Shown: piece after piece, positions 51,529 to 60,872 of the stretch
Position numbering within the stretch: the first letter of the stretch is position 1
Layout of the letters: each line of letters starts with the position of its first letter
Source of the DNA: Stutzerimonas nitrititolerans
GTDB lineage: Bacteria; Pseudomonadota; Gammaproteobacteria; Pseudomonadales; Pseudomonadaceae
Reading direction: 5' to 3'
NCBI RefSeq assembly: GCF_003696285.1
Contig: NZ_RFFL01000005.1
Location: forward strand, 240,750 to 304,749
DNA length: 64,000 bases
Position numbers and translations under genes: made by a program
Notes under the pieces: model-generated
What the model saw: the letters and a program-made list of their open reading frames with translations, nothing else
What the model was told of the DNA's origin: nothing
The model's database searches: none

Positions 51529-51644
51529 GTAGGGCCGAATTTATTTGGCCCGCGGCGTTCCAGCGGGCTCCAGCGGCCGAACGAGTTCGGCCCTACAACC
51601 CAGCTCGAAGCACCGCAATCCCGTAGGGCCGAATTCATTCGGCC
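51529..51644. repeat. Cluster of three GTAGGGCC REP-like palindromes
   Basis: Copies at 51529-51550 (+), 51575-51596 (inverted) and 51623-51644 (+): GTAGGGCCGAATTYATTYGGCC and variants, each forming a hairpin. The GTAG head and alternating orientation (+, -, +) are typical of REP/REPIN arrays mobilised by RAYT transposases. Further copies occur at 55935-55956 and 56027-56048. Confidence 0.75.
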
Positions 51645-51666
51645 AGCGTCGGATCAGGAAAGACGC

Positions 51667-52359
51667 TTATTGCTGAGCCCACTTCAGGAATGCTTCGCGG
51701 CTTTGCGGCGTCAGCAGGTTCCACATCTGCTGCAGCGTGGTCAGAGTCGCATCGTTGTGCGGCAGGGTAGCCGTGGCAGAGGGCGACTGGCGCAGCGTCA
51801 CCGCCTGGGTGGCCGGTTCGGCAGCACCCAGGGGGGCGACGCTGGTGGCTTCCGGGGCGACTTCGCTGGAACCCAGCATCGCGCTGAGCACGGACGTATT
51901 GCGGTTGCCGGCCTGCGCCTCGTGGCGTTCACCCGTGCGGGTATTTTCTGCCCAGGCAGGAAAATCGGTCTCGAACGCCCGGGCCTCGGCCAGGTTCTGG
52001 GGGAGATCGAATTCCAGTCGCCAAGTTTCCCCAGCCTGCCCCTCGAAGTCGAAGATGGCGGTGCGGCCGCGCACCACCTCATGGCTCATGCCACCATCGA
52101 TATCGAAGCCGTTCTTGTAGAACGCGTGAACCTGATAGGCACCCGGTTGCAGGTGCAGACGCTTGTCCGAGGCACCGAACATGGTATTGGCAGCCGAGTA
52201 CGGCTGGCCGTTGATGCTGCGGATTTCCAGTTCGCTGGGAACCACCAGCGTCAGTATCTGGCTCTCCGGTAATGGTGCACCGGAATACAGCTGGACGTGG
52301 CGTTGTTGGGCACAGGCAGCCAGCAGGCAAGCCATGGCGATAATAAACAAACTGCGCAT
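51667..52359 (-). CDS. DUF2057-family lipoprotein
   Basis: A 230-residue lipoprotein. MRSLFIIAMACLLAACAQ has the lipobox LAAC. The mature protein begins RHVQLYSGAPLPESQILTLVVPSELEIRSINGQ and continues GASDKRLHLQPGAYQVHAFYKNGFD, the beta-rich DUF2057 (YccT-like) domain. A long Ala/Ser/Pro linker and a helical end (LTPQSREAFLKWAQQ) follow. The ATG at 52359 has AGGAG in front. It lies downstream of the porin on the same strand but past a terminator, so it is probably separate. Function unknown. Confidence 0.83.
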   Translation of the reverse strand: MRSLFIIAMACLLAACAQQRHVQLYSGAPLPESQILTLVVPSELEIRSINGQPYSAANTMFGASDKRLHLQPGAYQVHAFYKNGFDIDGGMSHEVVRGRTAIFDFEGQAGETWRLEFDLPQNLAEARAFETDFPAWAENTRTGERHEAQAGNRNTSVLSAMLGSSEVAPEATSVAPLGAAEPATQAVTLRQSPSATATLPHNDATLTTLQQMWNLLTPQSREAFLKWAQQ

Positions 52360-52456
52360 GAAAACTCCTAGGTGCAAAGACCGGTTAATAGCGACGGCCT
52401 GGATTCGATGACAATCGGAAAACAAGAATAAGACTGAATAGTTTCACTTAAATGAC

Positions 52457-52496
52457 AAACCGGGCTGCCCTTTGAAGGAACAGCCCGGTTTGTTTT
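52457..52496. terminator. Terminator downstream of the porin gene
   Basis: AACCGGGCTG...CAGCCCGGTT hairpin with T-rich flanks on both strands; it follows the minus-strand porin stop by about 20 bp. Confidence 0.8.
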
Positions 52497-52516
52497 AACC
52501 AATACCGCAGATTGAA

Positions 52517-53584
52517 TTAGAAGTCGTAGCGAAGACCTACAGAAAGGCCGGAAGCCTTTTCACCCGCGGGAGCCACGCCAAGCCCTGCGTTACTACGCAC
52601 ATTTGCCGAACGGGCTTGTTCCCATGGTACTTGTGCGGAGTTGTCATCGTTATCCACGATGGCATAGTTGGCATAGACGCGCACGGCCTTGTCCAGCTTG
52701 TGCTCGACACCAACTACCCACATATCGGCGTCAGCGTTATCGGCGTCGGAGTCGCGGGTCATCCACATGGCTTTCAGAGCCGTGTTCTTGGCAACCGCGA
52801 ACTCGCCACCCAGACCGTAGACATTAGACGACCACGCATCGCGCTCGGCCTGAACCGGTGAATCATGATCGACGGTCTGATAGAAGCCCACCAGCTTGAA
52901 GGCATCGGTCAGCTTGTAGGCAGCAGCGGCACGGATGCCGTCACGTTCGCCGCGACCCTGATCTTCCTCCACCTGCTCGTATGCCAGGGAGGCCTCCAGC
53001 GGGCCACCGGCATAGTTCAGCGACATGCTTACGGCATCGCTGTCTTCATCCTCTACAGCCCACTGGCCTTCATACATCGAGTAGGCCAGTTTGGCGTTGA
53101 AACCACCCATGGTCGGCGTGGTGTACTGGATGGTGTTGTCATAACGCTCGTCGAAGCGGCCATTGCCGAAACGAGTCAGGTTGCGCATGTCACCGACCTG
53201 GTCACCGAACAGGTTGGCCGGACCACGGGCGACCTTGAACGGGCTGTCGAAACGACCGAGCTGTACCTCACCGAAGTTGCCGCCCAGGCCGACAAAGGTG
53301 TCGCGGGTAGCGAAACTTGTGCTGTCGCCATCGCTACTGCCAGTAGTGAAGTTGATTTGCTGCTCGATCTGGAAGAAAGCCTTCAGATCAGGGTTGACCT
53401 GATGATCACCCTTGAAACCCAGGCGCGAAGAGTTGCTCGACAGGTTGGTTTCGGAATAATCGGCGCCGTCATCCAGATAGTCCACCGACACGTGTGCACG
53501 TCCGTAGAAAGTTACATCGGCCATTGCCACAACCGGCACCGCCATCGCAGCACCAACAGCAATCGCAATCAACTTCTTCTTCAT
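52517..53584 (-). CDS. General trimeric porin (Porin_4 / Gram-negative porin family)
   Basis: A 355-residue outer-membrane protein. A signal peptide (KLIAIAVGAAMAVPVVAMA) is cleaved before DVTFYGRAHVSVDYLDD. Sixteen or so amphipathic beta strands are suggested by GFKGDHQVNPDLKAFFQIEQ, the loop-3-like SPFKVARGPANLF, and the terminal GLSVGLRYDF with the aromatic C-terminus needed for BAM assembly. It passes small hydrophilic solutes. A pair of CGATATGACAG direct repeats lies about 85-115 bp ahead of the start (53668-53700). The substrate range is not predictable. Confidence 0.93.
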   Translation of the reverse strand: MKKKLIAIAVGAAMAVPVVAMADVTFYGRAHVSVDYLDDGADYSETNLSSNSSRLGFKGDHQVNPDLKAFFQIEQQINFTTGSSDGDSTSFATRDTFVGLGGNFGEVQLGRFDSPFKVARGPANLFGDQVGDMRNLTRFGNGRFDERYDNTIQYTTPTMGGFNAKLAYSMYEGQWAVEDEDSDAVSMSLNYAGGPLEASLAYEQVEEDQGRGERDGIRAAAAYKLTDAFKLVGFYQTVDHDSPVQAERDAWSSNVYGLGGEFAVAKNTALKAMWMTRDSDADNADADMWVVGVEHKLDKAVRVYANYAIVDNDDNSAQVPWEQARSANVRSNAGLGVAPAGEKASGLSVGLRYDF

Positions 53585-53667
53585 TGGGAAAAGCTCCTTC
53601 GTTTTATGAAACGTCGTCCTGCGAATGACATGACGTCGTCTGTTCGACGGAGGCGATTATGGGAAGC

Positions 53668-53700
53668 CGATATGACAGAAGGTTTGCTGCGATATGACAG
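53668..53700. promoter_or_regulatory. Pair of CGATATGACAG direct repeats upstream of the porin
   Basis: Copies at 53668-53678 and 53690-53700, exactly 22 bp (two helical turns) apart, in the porin promoter region. This spacing suits cooperative binding of a response regulator or similar activator on one face of the DNA. Confidence 0.5.
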
Positions 53701-53789
53701 TTCAAAGTTGCGGGAACTTTTCTGCAAATGGCGTTGCAGAGCCTTCGGCAATGCGCCGACGGGGAACTAGAGGAGAGCGGAGGCAGCCG

Positions 53790-53937
53790 ATCCATACGGA
53801 TGAGACCGTATGGATAGCGCGTTCCTACGCAGAGCATGGGAACGATCAAGCTTTTTAGAGGCGTCCTACCCGGTACCCGTGACGCTCCACCACGACGCAA
53901 TGTCCGATGGTTCCCACGCTCCCGCGTGGGAACGCGC
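53790..53937. repeat. Composite of three palindromes (GTTCCCACGC-type repeat)
   Basis: 53790-53815 is ATCCATACGG-ATGAGA-CCGTATGGAT. 53821-53843 is an imperfect GTTCCTACGC/GCATGGGAAC pair. 53910-53933 is GTTCCCACGC-TCCC-GCGTGGGAAC. The last two are the widespread pseudomonad GTTCCCACGC repeat and enclose about 65 bp. The last palindrome ends about 20 bp from the KAS III stop and could serve as its terminator structure. Confidence 0.65.
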
Positions 53938-53952
53938 TGTGGTGAGGCGGTA

Positions 53953-55074
53953 TCAGCGCTTGCGCAGGATCACGCTGCCAATGGAGTAACCGGCGCCGAA
54001 CGAGCTGAGCACGCCGAGGCTGCCGGCAGGCAGGTCGTCCTGATGCTTGTGGAAGGCGATCACCGAACCGGCGGAACTGGTGTTGGCGTAGGTGTCGAGA
54101 ATCACCGGCGCCTCTTCGGGGGTGGCGTCGCGGCCGAGCAGCTTGCGCACGATCAGCAGGTTCATGTTGAGATTGGCCTGGTGTAGCCAGAAGCGCTTGA
54201 CCGAACCGACCTCGATGCCGTTCTCCTTCAGGTGCTCGCCGATCAGCTCGGCCACCATCGGGCAGACTTCCTTGAATACCTTGCGACCTTCCTGGACGAA
54301 CAGCTTGTCCGGGTTGCTCATGTATTCCTCGGCGGTGCGGTTGAGGAAGCCGAAGTTGTTGCGGATGTTGTTGGAGAACTCGGTCACCAGCTTGGTGCCG
54401 ACGACGTCCCACTGATGCGCCGAGGTCGCCAGGTCGGCGCGCTCGACGATCACGGCGGTGCAGGCATCGCCGAAGATGAAGTGGCTGTCGCGGTCACGGA
54501 AGTTCATGTGGCCGGTGCAGATTTCCGGGTTGACCATCAGCACCGCCCGCGCCTGCCCCAGCTGCACCGCGTTGGCGGCGTTCTGGATGCCGAAGGTGGC
54601 CGAGGAACAGGCCACGTTCATGTCGAAACCGAAGCCCTTGATGCCCAATGCCGCCTGCACTTCGATGGCGATGGCCGGGTAGGCACGCTGCAGGTTGGAA
54701 CAGGCGACTATCACGCCGTCGATGTCGGCGGCGGTCTTGCCCGCCCGCGCCAGCGCTTCTTCAGCGGCCTTCACCGACATCTCGCACAGGATCGACCACT
54801 GATCGTTGTCGCGCTCGGGAATGCGCGGAACCATGCGCTCGGGATCGAGGATACCGGCCTTGTCGGTGACGTAACGGCTCTTGATGCCGGAAGCCTTCTC
54901 GATGAAGGCCGAGCTGGATTCGGGCATCGCCTCGACCTCGCCCGCTTCGATGGCTGCGGCGTGTTCGGCGTTGAAACGGCGCGAATAGGTATTGAACGAC
55001 TCCACCAGCTCGTCGTTGGAAATGCTCTGGGCAGGGGTGTAAAGGCCGGTACCGCTGATGACGACGTTATGCAC
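53953..55074 (-). CDS. Beta-ketoacyl-ACP synthase III
   Basis: A 373-residue condensing enzyme of the KAS III type. The active-site triad is Cys156 in NVACSSATFG, His298 in FWLHQANLN, and Asn331 in DTYANTSSAG; the glycine-rich end GVLSSFGAGYSIGSV is typical. Its length (373) and opening HNVVISGTGLYTPAQSISNDEL match the long KAS III branch that includes P. aeruginosa PA3286, which feeds octanoyl-CoA from beta-oxidation into fatty-acid synthesis, rather than the shorter FabH. It starts with GTG at 55074, with AGAGGAA ahead. It stands alone on its strand. Confidence 0.92.
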   Translation of the reverse strand: MHNVVISGTGLYTPAQSISNDELVESFNTYSRRFNAEHAAAIEAGEVEAMPESSSAFIEKASGIKSRYVTDKAGILDPERMVPRIPERDNDQWSILCEMSVKAAEEALARAGKTAADIDGVIVACSNLQRAYPAIAIEVQAALGIKGFGFDMNVACSSATFGIQNAANAVQLGQARAVLMVNPEICTGHMNFRDRDSHFIFGDACTAVIVERADLATSAHQWDVVGTKLVTEFSNNIRNNFGFLNRTAEEYMSNPDKLFVQEGRKVFKEVCPMVAELIGEHLKENGIEVGSVKRFWLHQANLNMNLLIVRKLLGRDATPEEAPVILDTYANTSSAGSVIAFHKHQDDLPAGSLGVLSSFGAGYSIGSVILRKR

Positions 55075-55393
55075 TGTCGTTCCTCTCGAATAGGGCTTGA
55101 TCGAATCGGGCGTTGGTCGAAGTCGCCATGGTTCACAACCGAGCCATCGTTTCCAGCGCCTCTTATGCCGGCTATTGTGCATGAAAAGCTGAAAGAATCC
55201 GTAACATTGCGCTGATTCCAGCACCAAGAATTAATCCTTTCGATGCATTTCCGCGTGACCGATCGGTCGGTTCATGAAGGGAACGTCTTCTCACGACTCG
55301 ATTGCCGCGCCAGACCCGATAGGCGCGCCTGAACGCAGACACTCTTCGGCGCGCTTGGTTATCCTTGCGCTCCTTCAAGCAGGACCATCCGCC

Positions 55394-55924
55394 ATGAAAG
55401 ACCCGCTCGCCGAACTGCTCACACTCATCAGCTCGGGCTGCATGACCGAGGAAGAGATCGCCCGGATCGCTGACGAAGCCGCCCAGGCCTATGCCGATCC
55501 GCAGGCCTTCCTGCAGGCCAACCCGGACATCAACTACGACGACGATTTCCCCATCCCCCTGGGTGAATGGGTGGTGGTGGGTAGCCTGCCGGACACGGTG
55601 CTGTTCCAGGCCGACGACTATCAGGCGCTATTCGAACAGATCCGCGCCTCGTTCGGCGAGAGCGTCAACTTCGTGCTGCAACCCAAGCAATTGGCCAAGA
55701 CCGAACCGCTGAAGGCCCTCAACCGTATCCAGACGCAACTTGGCGCCCTCTACCCCGAGAAAGGTGGCTACGTGCTGGTGGATTTCAGCGAGCCGCTGGA
55801 TGACGAACTTCAGGCGGTGCTGGTCTACACCTGCGATATAGAGCGGGTGATGGCGCTGGCCGTGGAGGTGGGTATTTATGCTGCCCCGGCACTGGCGGCG
55901 TTGCAGGCGGAGCTCGGTGAATGA
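55394..55924 (+). CDS. Hypothetical acidic protein
   Basis: A 176-residue soluble acidic protein: KDPLAELLTLISSGCMTEEEIARIADEAAQAY, then YDDDFPIPLGEWVVVGSLPDTVLFQADDYQALFEQIRASFG, then GGYVLVDFSEPLDDELQAVLVYTCDIERVM. There is no signal or membrane segment. An alpha-beta domain seems likely. AGGA lies about ten bases ahead of the ATG at 55394; the frame stays open to 55274 but that part has no protein character. It is divergent from KAS III. I do not recognise a family. Confidence 0.7.
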   Translation: MKDPLAELLTLISSGCMTEEEIARIADEAAQAYADPQAFLQANPDINYDDDFPIPLGEWVVVGSLPDTVLFQADDYQALFEQIRASFGESVNFVLQPKQLAKTEPLKALNRIQTQLGALYPEKGGYVLVDFSEPLDDELQAVLVYTCDIERVMALAVEVGIYAAPALAALQAELGE

Positions 55925-55934
55925 CTCAACACCC

Positions 55935-56048
55935 GTAGGGCCGAACTCGTTCGGCCTTGGTAAGCGGAACGCCTTTTTTATCTGTCCCAGAGAGCAAATG
56001 GCGTGCTGATGAGGCGGGCATGAGCTGGCCGATAAAATTCGGCCCTAC
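55935..56048. repeat. Inverted pair of GTAGGGCC REP-like palindromes
   Basis: GTAGGGCCGAACTCGTTCGGCC at 55935-55956 and its inverted relative GGCCGATAAAATTCGGCCCTAC at 56027-56048 face each other about 70 bp apart, a REPIN-like doublet between two convergent genes. Confidence 0.7.
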
Positions 56049-56052
56049 GGAT

Positions 56053-56265
56053 CTAGCGGCGGCGCAGCGGATCGAGCAGCGCCGACAGGCCGTTATGATC
56101 GATTTCCTGCATCAGCGCCAGCAATTGGCCGATGTCGCCCGGCGGGAAGCCGACCCGGGCGAACCAGTTGAGGTAGTTGCCCGGAAGATCGGCAATCAGG
56201 CGCCCCTTGTACTTTCCGTAGGGCATCGTCTGAGTCACCAGGCGTTCGAGGTCTTCAGGCTTCAT
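56053..56265 (-). CDS. DUF3820 family protein
   Basis: A 70-residue protein: MKPEDLERLVTQTMPYGKYKGRLIADLPGNYLNWFARVGFP, then GQLLALMQEIDHNGLSALL. The segment MPYGKYKGRLIADLPxxYLxWF is the DUF3820 signature. The ATG at 56265 matches family starts; an ATG three codons earlier and one further upstream are open but less likely. It is convergent with the hypothetical acidic gene across a REP doublet. Related domains occur next to quorum-sensing-anti-activator-like QsrR or nuclease modules; no function is proven. Confidence 0.88.
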   Translation of the reverse strand: MKPEDLERLVTQTMPYGKYKGRLIADLPGNYLNWFARVGFPPGDIGQLLALMQEIDHNGLSALLDPLRRR

Positions 56266-56538
56266 GGGCGGCATTCGTTTCGACAGAGGCGGATAGTGCC
56301 ACAACTGCGGAACAGCATGGCTTGTATCGTTTCGGCATAAAGCCCGCGCCCCGCCTCAATATGGCTATAAGGCTATGCGCCATCGAAACGGCGCCATGCC
56401 GCGCAAAACAAGGCGTTGCCGCCATTTATCCTCCTGATATCGCAAGCACCTATCGTAACGATAGCTTCAGCCTATTTTCCCACGCCGTGATTGGCTTCTA
56501 GGCCTTCAATACCCGACAAGCCCGTGAGGAAAACAACA

Positions 56539-57930
56539 ATGAAGACCTGCAGCCTTCCCTGGCGCCTGGCCGTTGCGCTCGGCGTCACCCTCGCCCTGCC
56601 CTGCGCGCAGGGCGCCGAAGAGGAAAAACCGTCCAGCTACAACCCGGTGCGAATCACCGAGCATTTCGACTCGATCATGCAACGCATGAAGGCGGAAAAG
56701 CCCGCCATCCGCGACGCCCACATGAACCTGCTGGAGCAGCGCTACGACCTCAGCGACAAGCCCGCCGACGCAATCACCATGGCTCGCGGCAAGGCGCTCC
56801 AGACCGGCGTTCGGGTCAAGCTGGAGGAAGGCAGCTGGGAAGAGTTGGCCAAGCTGAGCCCCGAGCAGATTCGCGAGCAGAAACGCTTTCCGGCCGGCTT
56901 CATGCCCCTGCCACACCCCAACCATCCCGAAGGCGGCATGGTCTTCCCGCAATTCCAGATCGACGAAGTCAATGAAATCGAAGGCCGCGACCTGACGCGC
57001 TTCGATCTGGATTTCGATCTGCCCGATCATTTCCTGCCGGAATTCCCGCCCCCCATCTACCTCACCACCCGACCGGATCTGGGCGATGTGTCCCAGGGCA
57101 AGCTGGTGAACATTCGCAACTACTTCGAGATGTTCAACGGCATCCTCAATCCAAAGCAGCTGGAGGGCCTGAGGCTGCTGGTAACGACCTTTCCACAGCA
57201 GCAATTCAACGCCACCGACGACCGCCGCAGCGAGCACCCGCACACCGGCGTCGCCTGCTTCGATTGCCATGCCAACGGCCACACCAATGCTTCCACCCAC
57301 CTGGCGGGCGACGTGCGACCGCAAGAATTCCGCCACCGCATCGACACCCCGACGCTGCGCGGCGTGAACATTCAGCAGATCTTCGGCTCGCAGCGCGCGC
57401 TGAAGACAGTGGAAGACTTCACCGAGTTCGAGCAGCGCGCCGCCTACTTCGACGGCGACATCGTCATGGCCGCCAAGAAAGGCGTGAACGTGCTCGAACG
57501 CGGCAGCCAGGTGCACTTCATGGGTGAATTCCAGGCGCTGCTGAATTTTCCGCCCGCGCCCAAGCTCAACCTCGAAGGCCGTCTCGACCCAGCCAAGGCC
57601 AGCGAGCAGGAACTGCGCGGCGAGCAGATATTCCACGGCAAGGGCGCCTGCGCCGGCTGCCACGTGCCGCCCTACTACACCGACCATCTGATGCATGACC
57701 TGCAGACCGAACGCTTCTATGCACCGCAGGAATACAACGGCGTAATGGCGGTGGGCGACGGGCCGATCAAGACCTTCCCGCTACGCGGCATCAAGGATTC
57801 GCCGCCCTATCTGCACGACGGGCGCCTGCTGACGCTGGACGATACCGTGGAGTTCTTCAACCTGGTGCTGCAGCGCGGCCTGAGCCAGGACGAGAAAGCT
57901 GATCTGGTGGCGTTCCTGCGCACGCTCTGA
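56539..57930 (+). CDS. Di-haem c-type cytochrome, peroxidase-like
   Basis: A 463-residue periplasmic protein. A signal peptide (LAVALGVTLALPCAQG) precedes two haem c sites: CFDCH at 240-244 and CAGCH at 371-375. The flanks (DTPTLRGVNIQQIFGSQRALKTVEDFTEFEQR, FPLRGIKDSPPYLHDGRLLTLDDTVEFFNLV) follow the cytochrome c peroxidase/MauG order, in which PPYLHDGR...TL is conserved. An extra ~200 residues sit at the N-terminus compared with CcpA. It may reduce H2O2 or oxidise a protein partner. The ATG at 56539 has GAGGA before it. An ankyrin-repeat gene follows after a palindromic hairpin. Confidence 0.87.
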   Translation: MKTCSLPWRLAVALGVTLALPCAQGAEEEKPSSYNPVRITEHFDSIMQRMKAEKPAIRDAHMNLLEQRYDLSDKPADAITMARGKALQTGVRVKLEEGSWEELAKLSPEQIREQKRFPAGFMPLPHPNHPEGGMVFPQFQIDEVNEIEGRDLTRFDLDFDLPDHFLPEFPPPIYLTTRPDLGDVSQGKLVNIRNYFEMFNGILNPKQLEGLRLLVTTFPQQQFNATDDRRSEHPHTGVACFDCHANGHTNASTHLAGDVRPQEFRHRIDTPTLRGVNIQQIFGSQRALKTVEDFTEFEQRAAYFDGDIVMAAKKGVNVLERGSQVHFMGEFQALLNFPPAPKLNLEGRLDPAKASEQELRGEQIFHGKGACAGCHVPPYYTDHLMHDLQTERFYAPQEYNGVMAVGDGPIKTFPLRGIKDSPPYLHDGRLLTLDDTVEFFNLVLQRGLSQDEKADLVAFLRTL

Positions 57931-57935
57931 GCGCC

Positions 57936-57966
57936 AGCCCGGCTCAACCGGCAATTGAGCCGGGCT
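57936..57966. terminator. Strong hairpin after the di-haem cytochrome gene
   Basis: AGCCCGGCTCAA pairs exactly with TTGAGCCGGGCT across a 7-nt loop, just after the stop codon. There is no T-run. It may attenuate, but not fully block, read-through to the ankyrin gene. Confidence 0.5.
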
Positions 57967-58062
57967 ATGCGCCACATAGACAAGCTGCGCGCGCCATCCG
58001 GTGAAACGCTTGGCACAATGACGACCGCTGGTATCCCCGCCAGCGGCAGCCGAGGAGCCGAG

Positions 58063-58590
58063 ATGAACCGAACCGACAAGCCCGAACTGGACGATGCTGC
58101 CCTGGCCTTCGCCGAGCAGGTCTTCGACAGCGCCCGCAACGGCGATGCGGAACGCCTCGGCGATCTGCTCGCGCGGGGCCTGCCGGCCAACATCCGCAAC
58201 AGCAACGGCGACAGCCTGTTGATGCTGGCCAGCTATCACGGTCACCTGGACGCCACGCGGGTGCTGCTCGAGCATGGCGGCGACCCGCAGCTGCGCAACG
58301 ACAAGGGCCACACCCCGCTGGCCGGCGCGGCCTTCAAGGGCAACATGGCGATGGTTCGGCTGCTGCTTGAGCATGGTGCCGATGTCGAAGGCGCCTCACC
58401 CGATGGCAAGACAGCACTGATGATGGCCGCCATGTTCAACCGCACCGAGATCGTCGAGTACCTGATCGGCCAGGGTGCCGACCCGCATGCCAGAGCCGGC
58501 AACGGCGCCACCCCGCTGGAAGCCGCTGCCATGATGGGCGCCGCCGACACCCAGGCGCTGCTGAGCCGGCTGGTTCCGACTCAGGGCTGA
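58063..58590 (+). CDS. Ankyrin-repeat protein
   Basis: A 175-residue cytosolic protein of about four ankyrin repeats (NGDSLLMLASYHGHLDATRVLLEHGGDP, KGHTPLAGAAFKGNMAMVRLLLEHGAD, DGKTALMMAAMFNRTEIVEYLIGQGADP, GATPLEAAAMMGA), with a short N-terminal acidic cap. No signal peptide, unlike P. aeruginosa AnkB, which is exported and coupled to catalase KatB. By analogy this protein could support the neighbouring di-haem cytochrome, but its location seems cytoplasmic. GAGGAG lies close to the ATG. It is convergent with the chemotaxis receptor, 22 bp apart. Confidence 0.9.
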   Translation: MNRTDKPELDDAALAFAEQVFDSARNGDAERLGDLLARGLPANIRNSNGDSLLMLASYHGHLDATRVLLEHGGDPQLRNDKGHTPLAGAAFKGNMAMVRLLLEHGADVEGASPDGKTALMMAAMFNRTEIVEYLIGQGADPHARAGNGATPLEAAAMMGAADTQALLSRLVPTQG

Positions 58591-58612
58591 CCGCCCCGTC
58601 CCTTCGAATCGC

Positions 58613-60634
58613 TCACGCCGTTCTGAAACGGGCGACGTTGTGCAGCAGCGTTTCGGCCAGGTCACCAAGGCGGCTGGCGGTCTGGTGGTTGCTGCCGACC
58701 GCGCTGCCGTTTTCCTCGGCCATCCGCGCGATCATGCCAACCTGCTCGGCGATCTCGGCGGAGGCGGCACTCTGCTCGCGCAAGGAATGCGAGATCTCCG
58801 CAACCGTGGACAGCACCTGCTGCGCCGCCACGTGAATGCCGTCCATCGCCGCACCGGCACGCTGGGCGCGGATCACCCCCTCGCCGACCCGTTGCACGCC
58901 CTGCTCCATGCCCTCCACCGCGCCGCGCGTACCCTGTTGGATCGCCTCGACCATCTCGGCGATCTCCCGCGTCGAATTGGCGGTGCGTTCGGCCAGCTTG
59001 CGTACCTCGTCGGCGACCACGGCGAAGCCGCGACCCTGTTCGCCGGCACGCGCGGCCTCGATTGCCGCGTTCAAGGCCAGCAGATTGGTCTGCGCGGCGA
59101 TATCGCCGATCACGCCGACGATGGTGGATATCTCGCCCGAACGCTCCCCCAGCGCCGCGACGGTACGTGCCGAGTCCGCCACCGAGTCGGCGATCTGCCT
59201 GATTTCCTCGATCACCGCGGCGACGATCTCGCCGCCCTGGCGTGACAGCTCGCCGGACTGCACGGCCAGCGCATCGGCATCGCCGGCGTGACGCGCGATG
59301 CTTTCGATGCCCACCGTCATCTGCTCGACAGCGGCGGCCATGCTCGAAGCCGCATCGCTCTGGTGCTGCGACGCCACGTTGATCTGCCCTGAAGACGCCA
59401 CCAGGTTACGCGCCGAATCGGCGACGTGATCGGAATTGTCCCGAATGTCGCCGATCAGCCGGCGCATGGCGTCGGCCATCTCGTTGAAGCTGCCGGCCAC
59501 ATGCCGCAGTTCGTCACGCGCCGCGAGTTCGATACGGGTGGTGAGGTCGCCGGCGGCAAGCTTGCGGCTGCCAGCGCGCAGGCTGCGGATGCTGGTCATC
59601 ACCGACAGGTAGGCGCCAGCCGAGAGGTAACCGATCACCGCCACGGCGAGCAGCAACACTGCGAAGTTCCAGGTGAGAATCCGCCGCGCGCCATCGATGC
59701 GCTGCTCCAGCAGCATATCCAGTGTCGGCAGCAGCACTTCGTACATCTGTCGGTAGCCGAGTTCGATCGTTTCGGTGGTCATGCCGAAGAACTCGTCGTC
59801 CGTGGTGGAGCTGAAATCACCGCGCTGGACGATGCCCTCCACCACCTTGCCGATTCGCTCGCTGCGCTCGTGCAGCGCCCTGACCGCCTCGCCCAGTTGC
59901 GCGCGCAGCTCCGGACGCATCCGCACGACCTTTTCGATGCTGTCCTCGATGCTGCCGAGCCCCGCACGGATCTCGTCGCTCAGTACGATCAGCGTCGTAC
60001 GTTGCGCATCGTCCATCCTGCCCTGCGCCAGCACGGCCGAGGCGCTGGCGCGCAGGCGCCCGATTCGCTCGAGCAGATAGGGCATGCGATTGGTTGCCGC
60101 ATTGATCAGGTAATAGGTCTGCGGCTCGGGATCGAACGTCAGGCCGTAGGCGTCGGCAAGCTGGGTCTGGAAGCTCAGCAGACGCTCGACCAACGCCGTA
60201 TGGGCCTGGGTATTGCGCGCCTGCGGCCAGTCGAGGCCGTTGCCTCTGATGTCCTCCCACATCACACCGATCGCCTGCCACTCACGCAGGCCACGCTCGG
60301 CTTCGGGTAACCGGCGAGCCATGCCCGCCAGCGCCTCGTCGATCTCCTGCTGCAGCGCCGCACGGCGTTGCGCCGCCGCGGCGTTGCCGCTCAGCAACAT
60401 CGAGGACAGCCCGCGGTGCCGTTGCGAGGACTCCACCAGTTCGAACAGCGGCTTCGACAGCGTGGAGGCGGCCAGCTCGTTCTCGGAACGTTCGATGGTG
60501 CGATTCAACTGATCGGCAAGCGCCAGCATCAGGCTCGCGAACGCAAGAAAAACCAGCAGCCCGATCGCTGCGAACTTGACCGAATAGCTGAGGCGGTTCA
60601 TCAGCGACTCGGCGGGCAGGAACAGTTTTTTCAT
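58613..60634 (-). CDS. Methyl-accepting chemotaxis protein
   Basis: A 673-residue receptor. TM1 is near residues 22-42. A periplasmic ligand domain of about 310 residues, with a nitrate/sulfate-sensor (NIT)-like helical look ([30 protein letters not shown]), precedes TM2 near 355-375. HAMP follows ([22 protein letters not shown]), then the signalling domain with the hairpin tip [18 protein letters not shown]. The signature QRHRGLSS near residue 60 is the one found in NIT domains. The ATG at 60634 has TAGGAA before it. Ligand unknown. It is divergent from the GST gene. Confidence 0.93.
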   Translation of the reverse strand: MKKLFLPAESLMNRLSYSVKFAAIGLLVFLAFASLMLALADQLNRTIERSENELAASTLSKPLFELVESSQRHRGLSSMLLSGNAAAAQRRAALQQEIDEALAGMARRLPEAERGLREWQAIGVMWEDIRGNGLDWPQARNTQAHTALVERLLSFQTQLADAYGLTFDPEPQTYYLINAATNRMPYLLERIGRLRASASAVLAQGRMDDAQRTTLIVLSDEIRAGLGSIEDSIEKVVRMRPELRAQLGEAVRALHERSERIGKVVEGIVQRGDFSSTTDDEFFGMTTETIELGYRQMYEVLLPTLDMLLEQRIDGARRILTWNFAVLLLAVAVIGYLSAGAYLSVMTSIRSLRAGSRKLAAGDLTTRIELAARDELRHVAGSFNEMADAMRRLIGDIRDNSDHVADSARNLVASSGQINVASQHQSDAASSMAAAVEQMTVGIESIARHAGDADALAVQSGELSRQGGEIVAAVIEEIRQIADSVADSARTVAALGERSGEISTIVGVIGDIAAQTNLLALNAAIEAARAGEQGRGFAVVADEVRKLAERTANSTREIAEMVEAIQQGTRGAVEGMEQGVQRVGEGVIRAQRAGAAMDGIHVAAQQVLSTVAEISHSLREQSAASAEIAEQVGMIARMAEENGSAVGSNHQTASRLGDLAETLLHNVARFRTA

Positions 60635-60872
60635 GGGGATTCCTAGGCAGTGGCTGCAGAAACCCCGAGTCGGAAACGCCTCGAGAACCAGGCAACTGCA
60701 GAACATCCGGTTCAGCGGCAAAGGTAAGAGAATGACCGGCCGGTCTGCCCTGACTGGAATCAAGACACGCGCGACCACGCCATTACGGGTCGACCGGACA
60801 AGCCACAGCCGCACTACCATGGAGCACCATGGTCAATCTCAGTTGACCGACCCCAGCCCCAAGGGAGACCCC

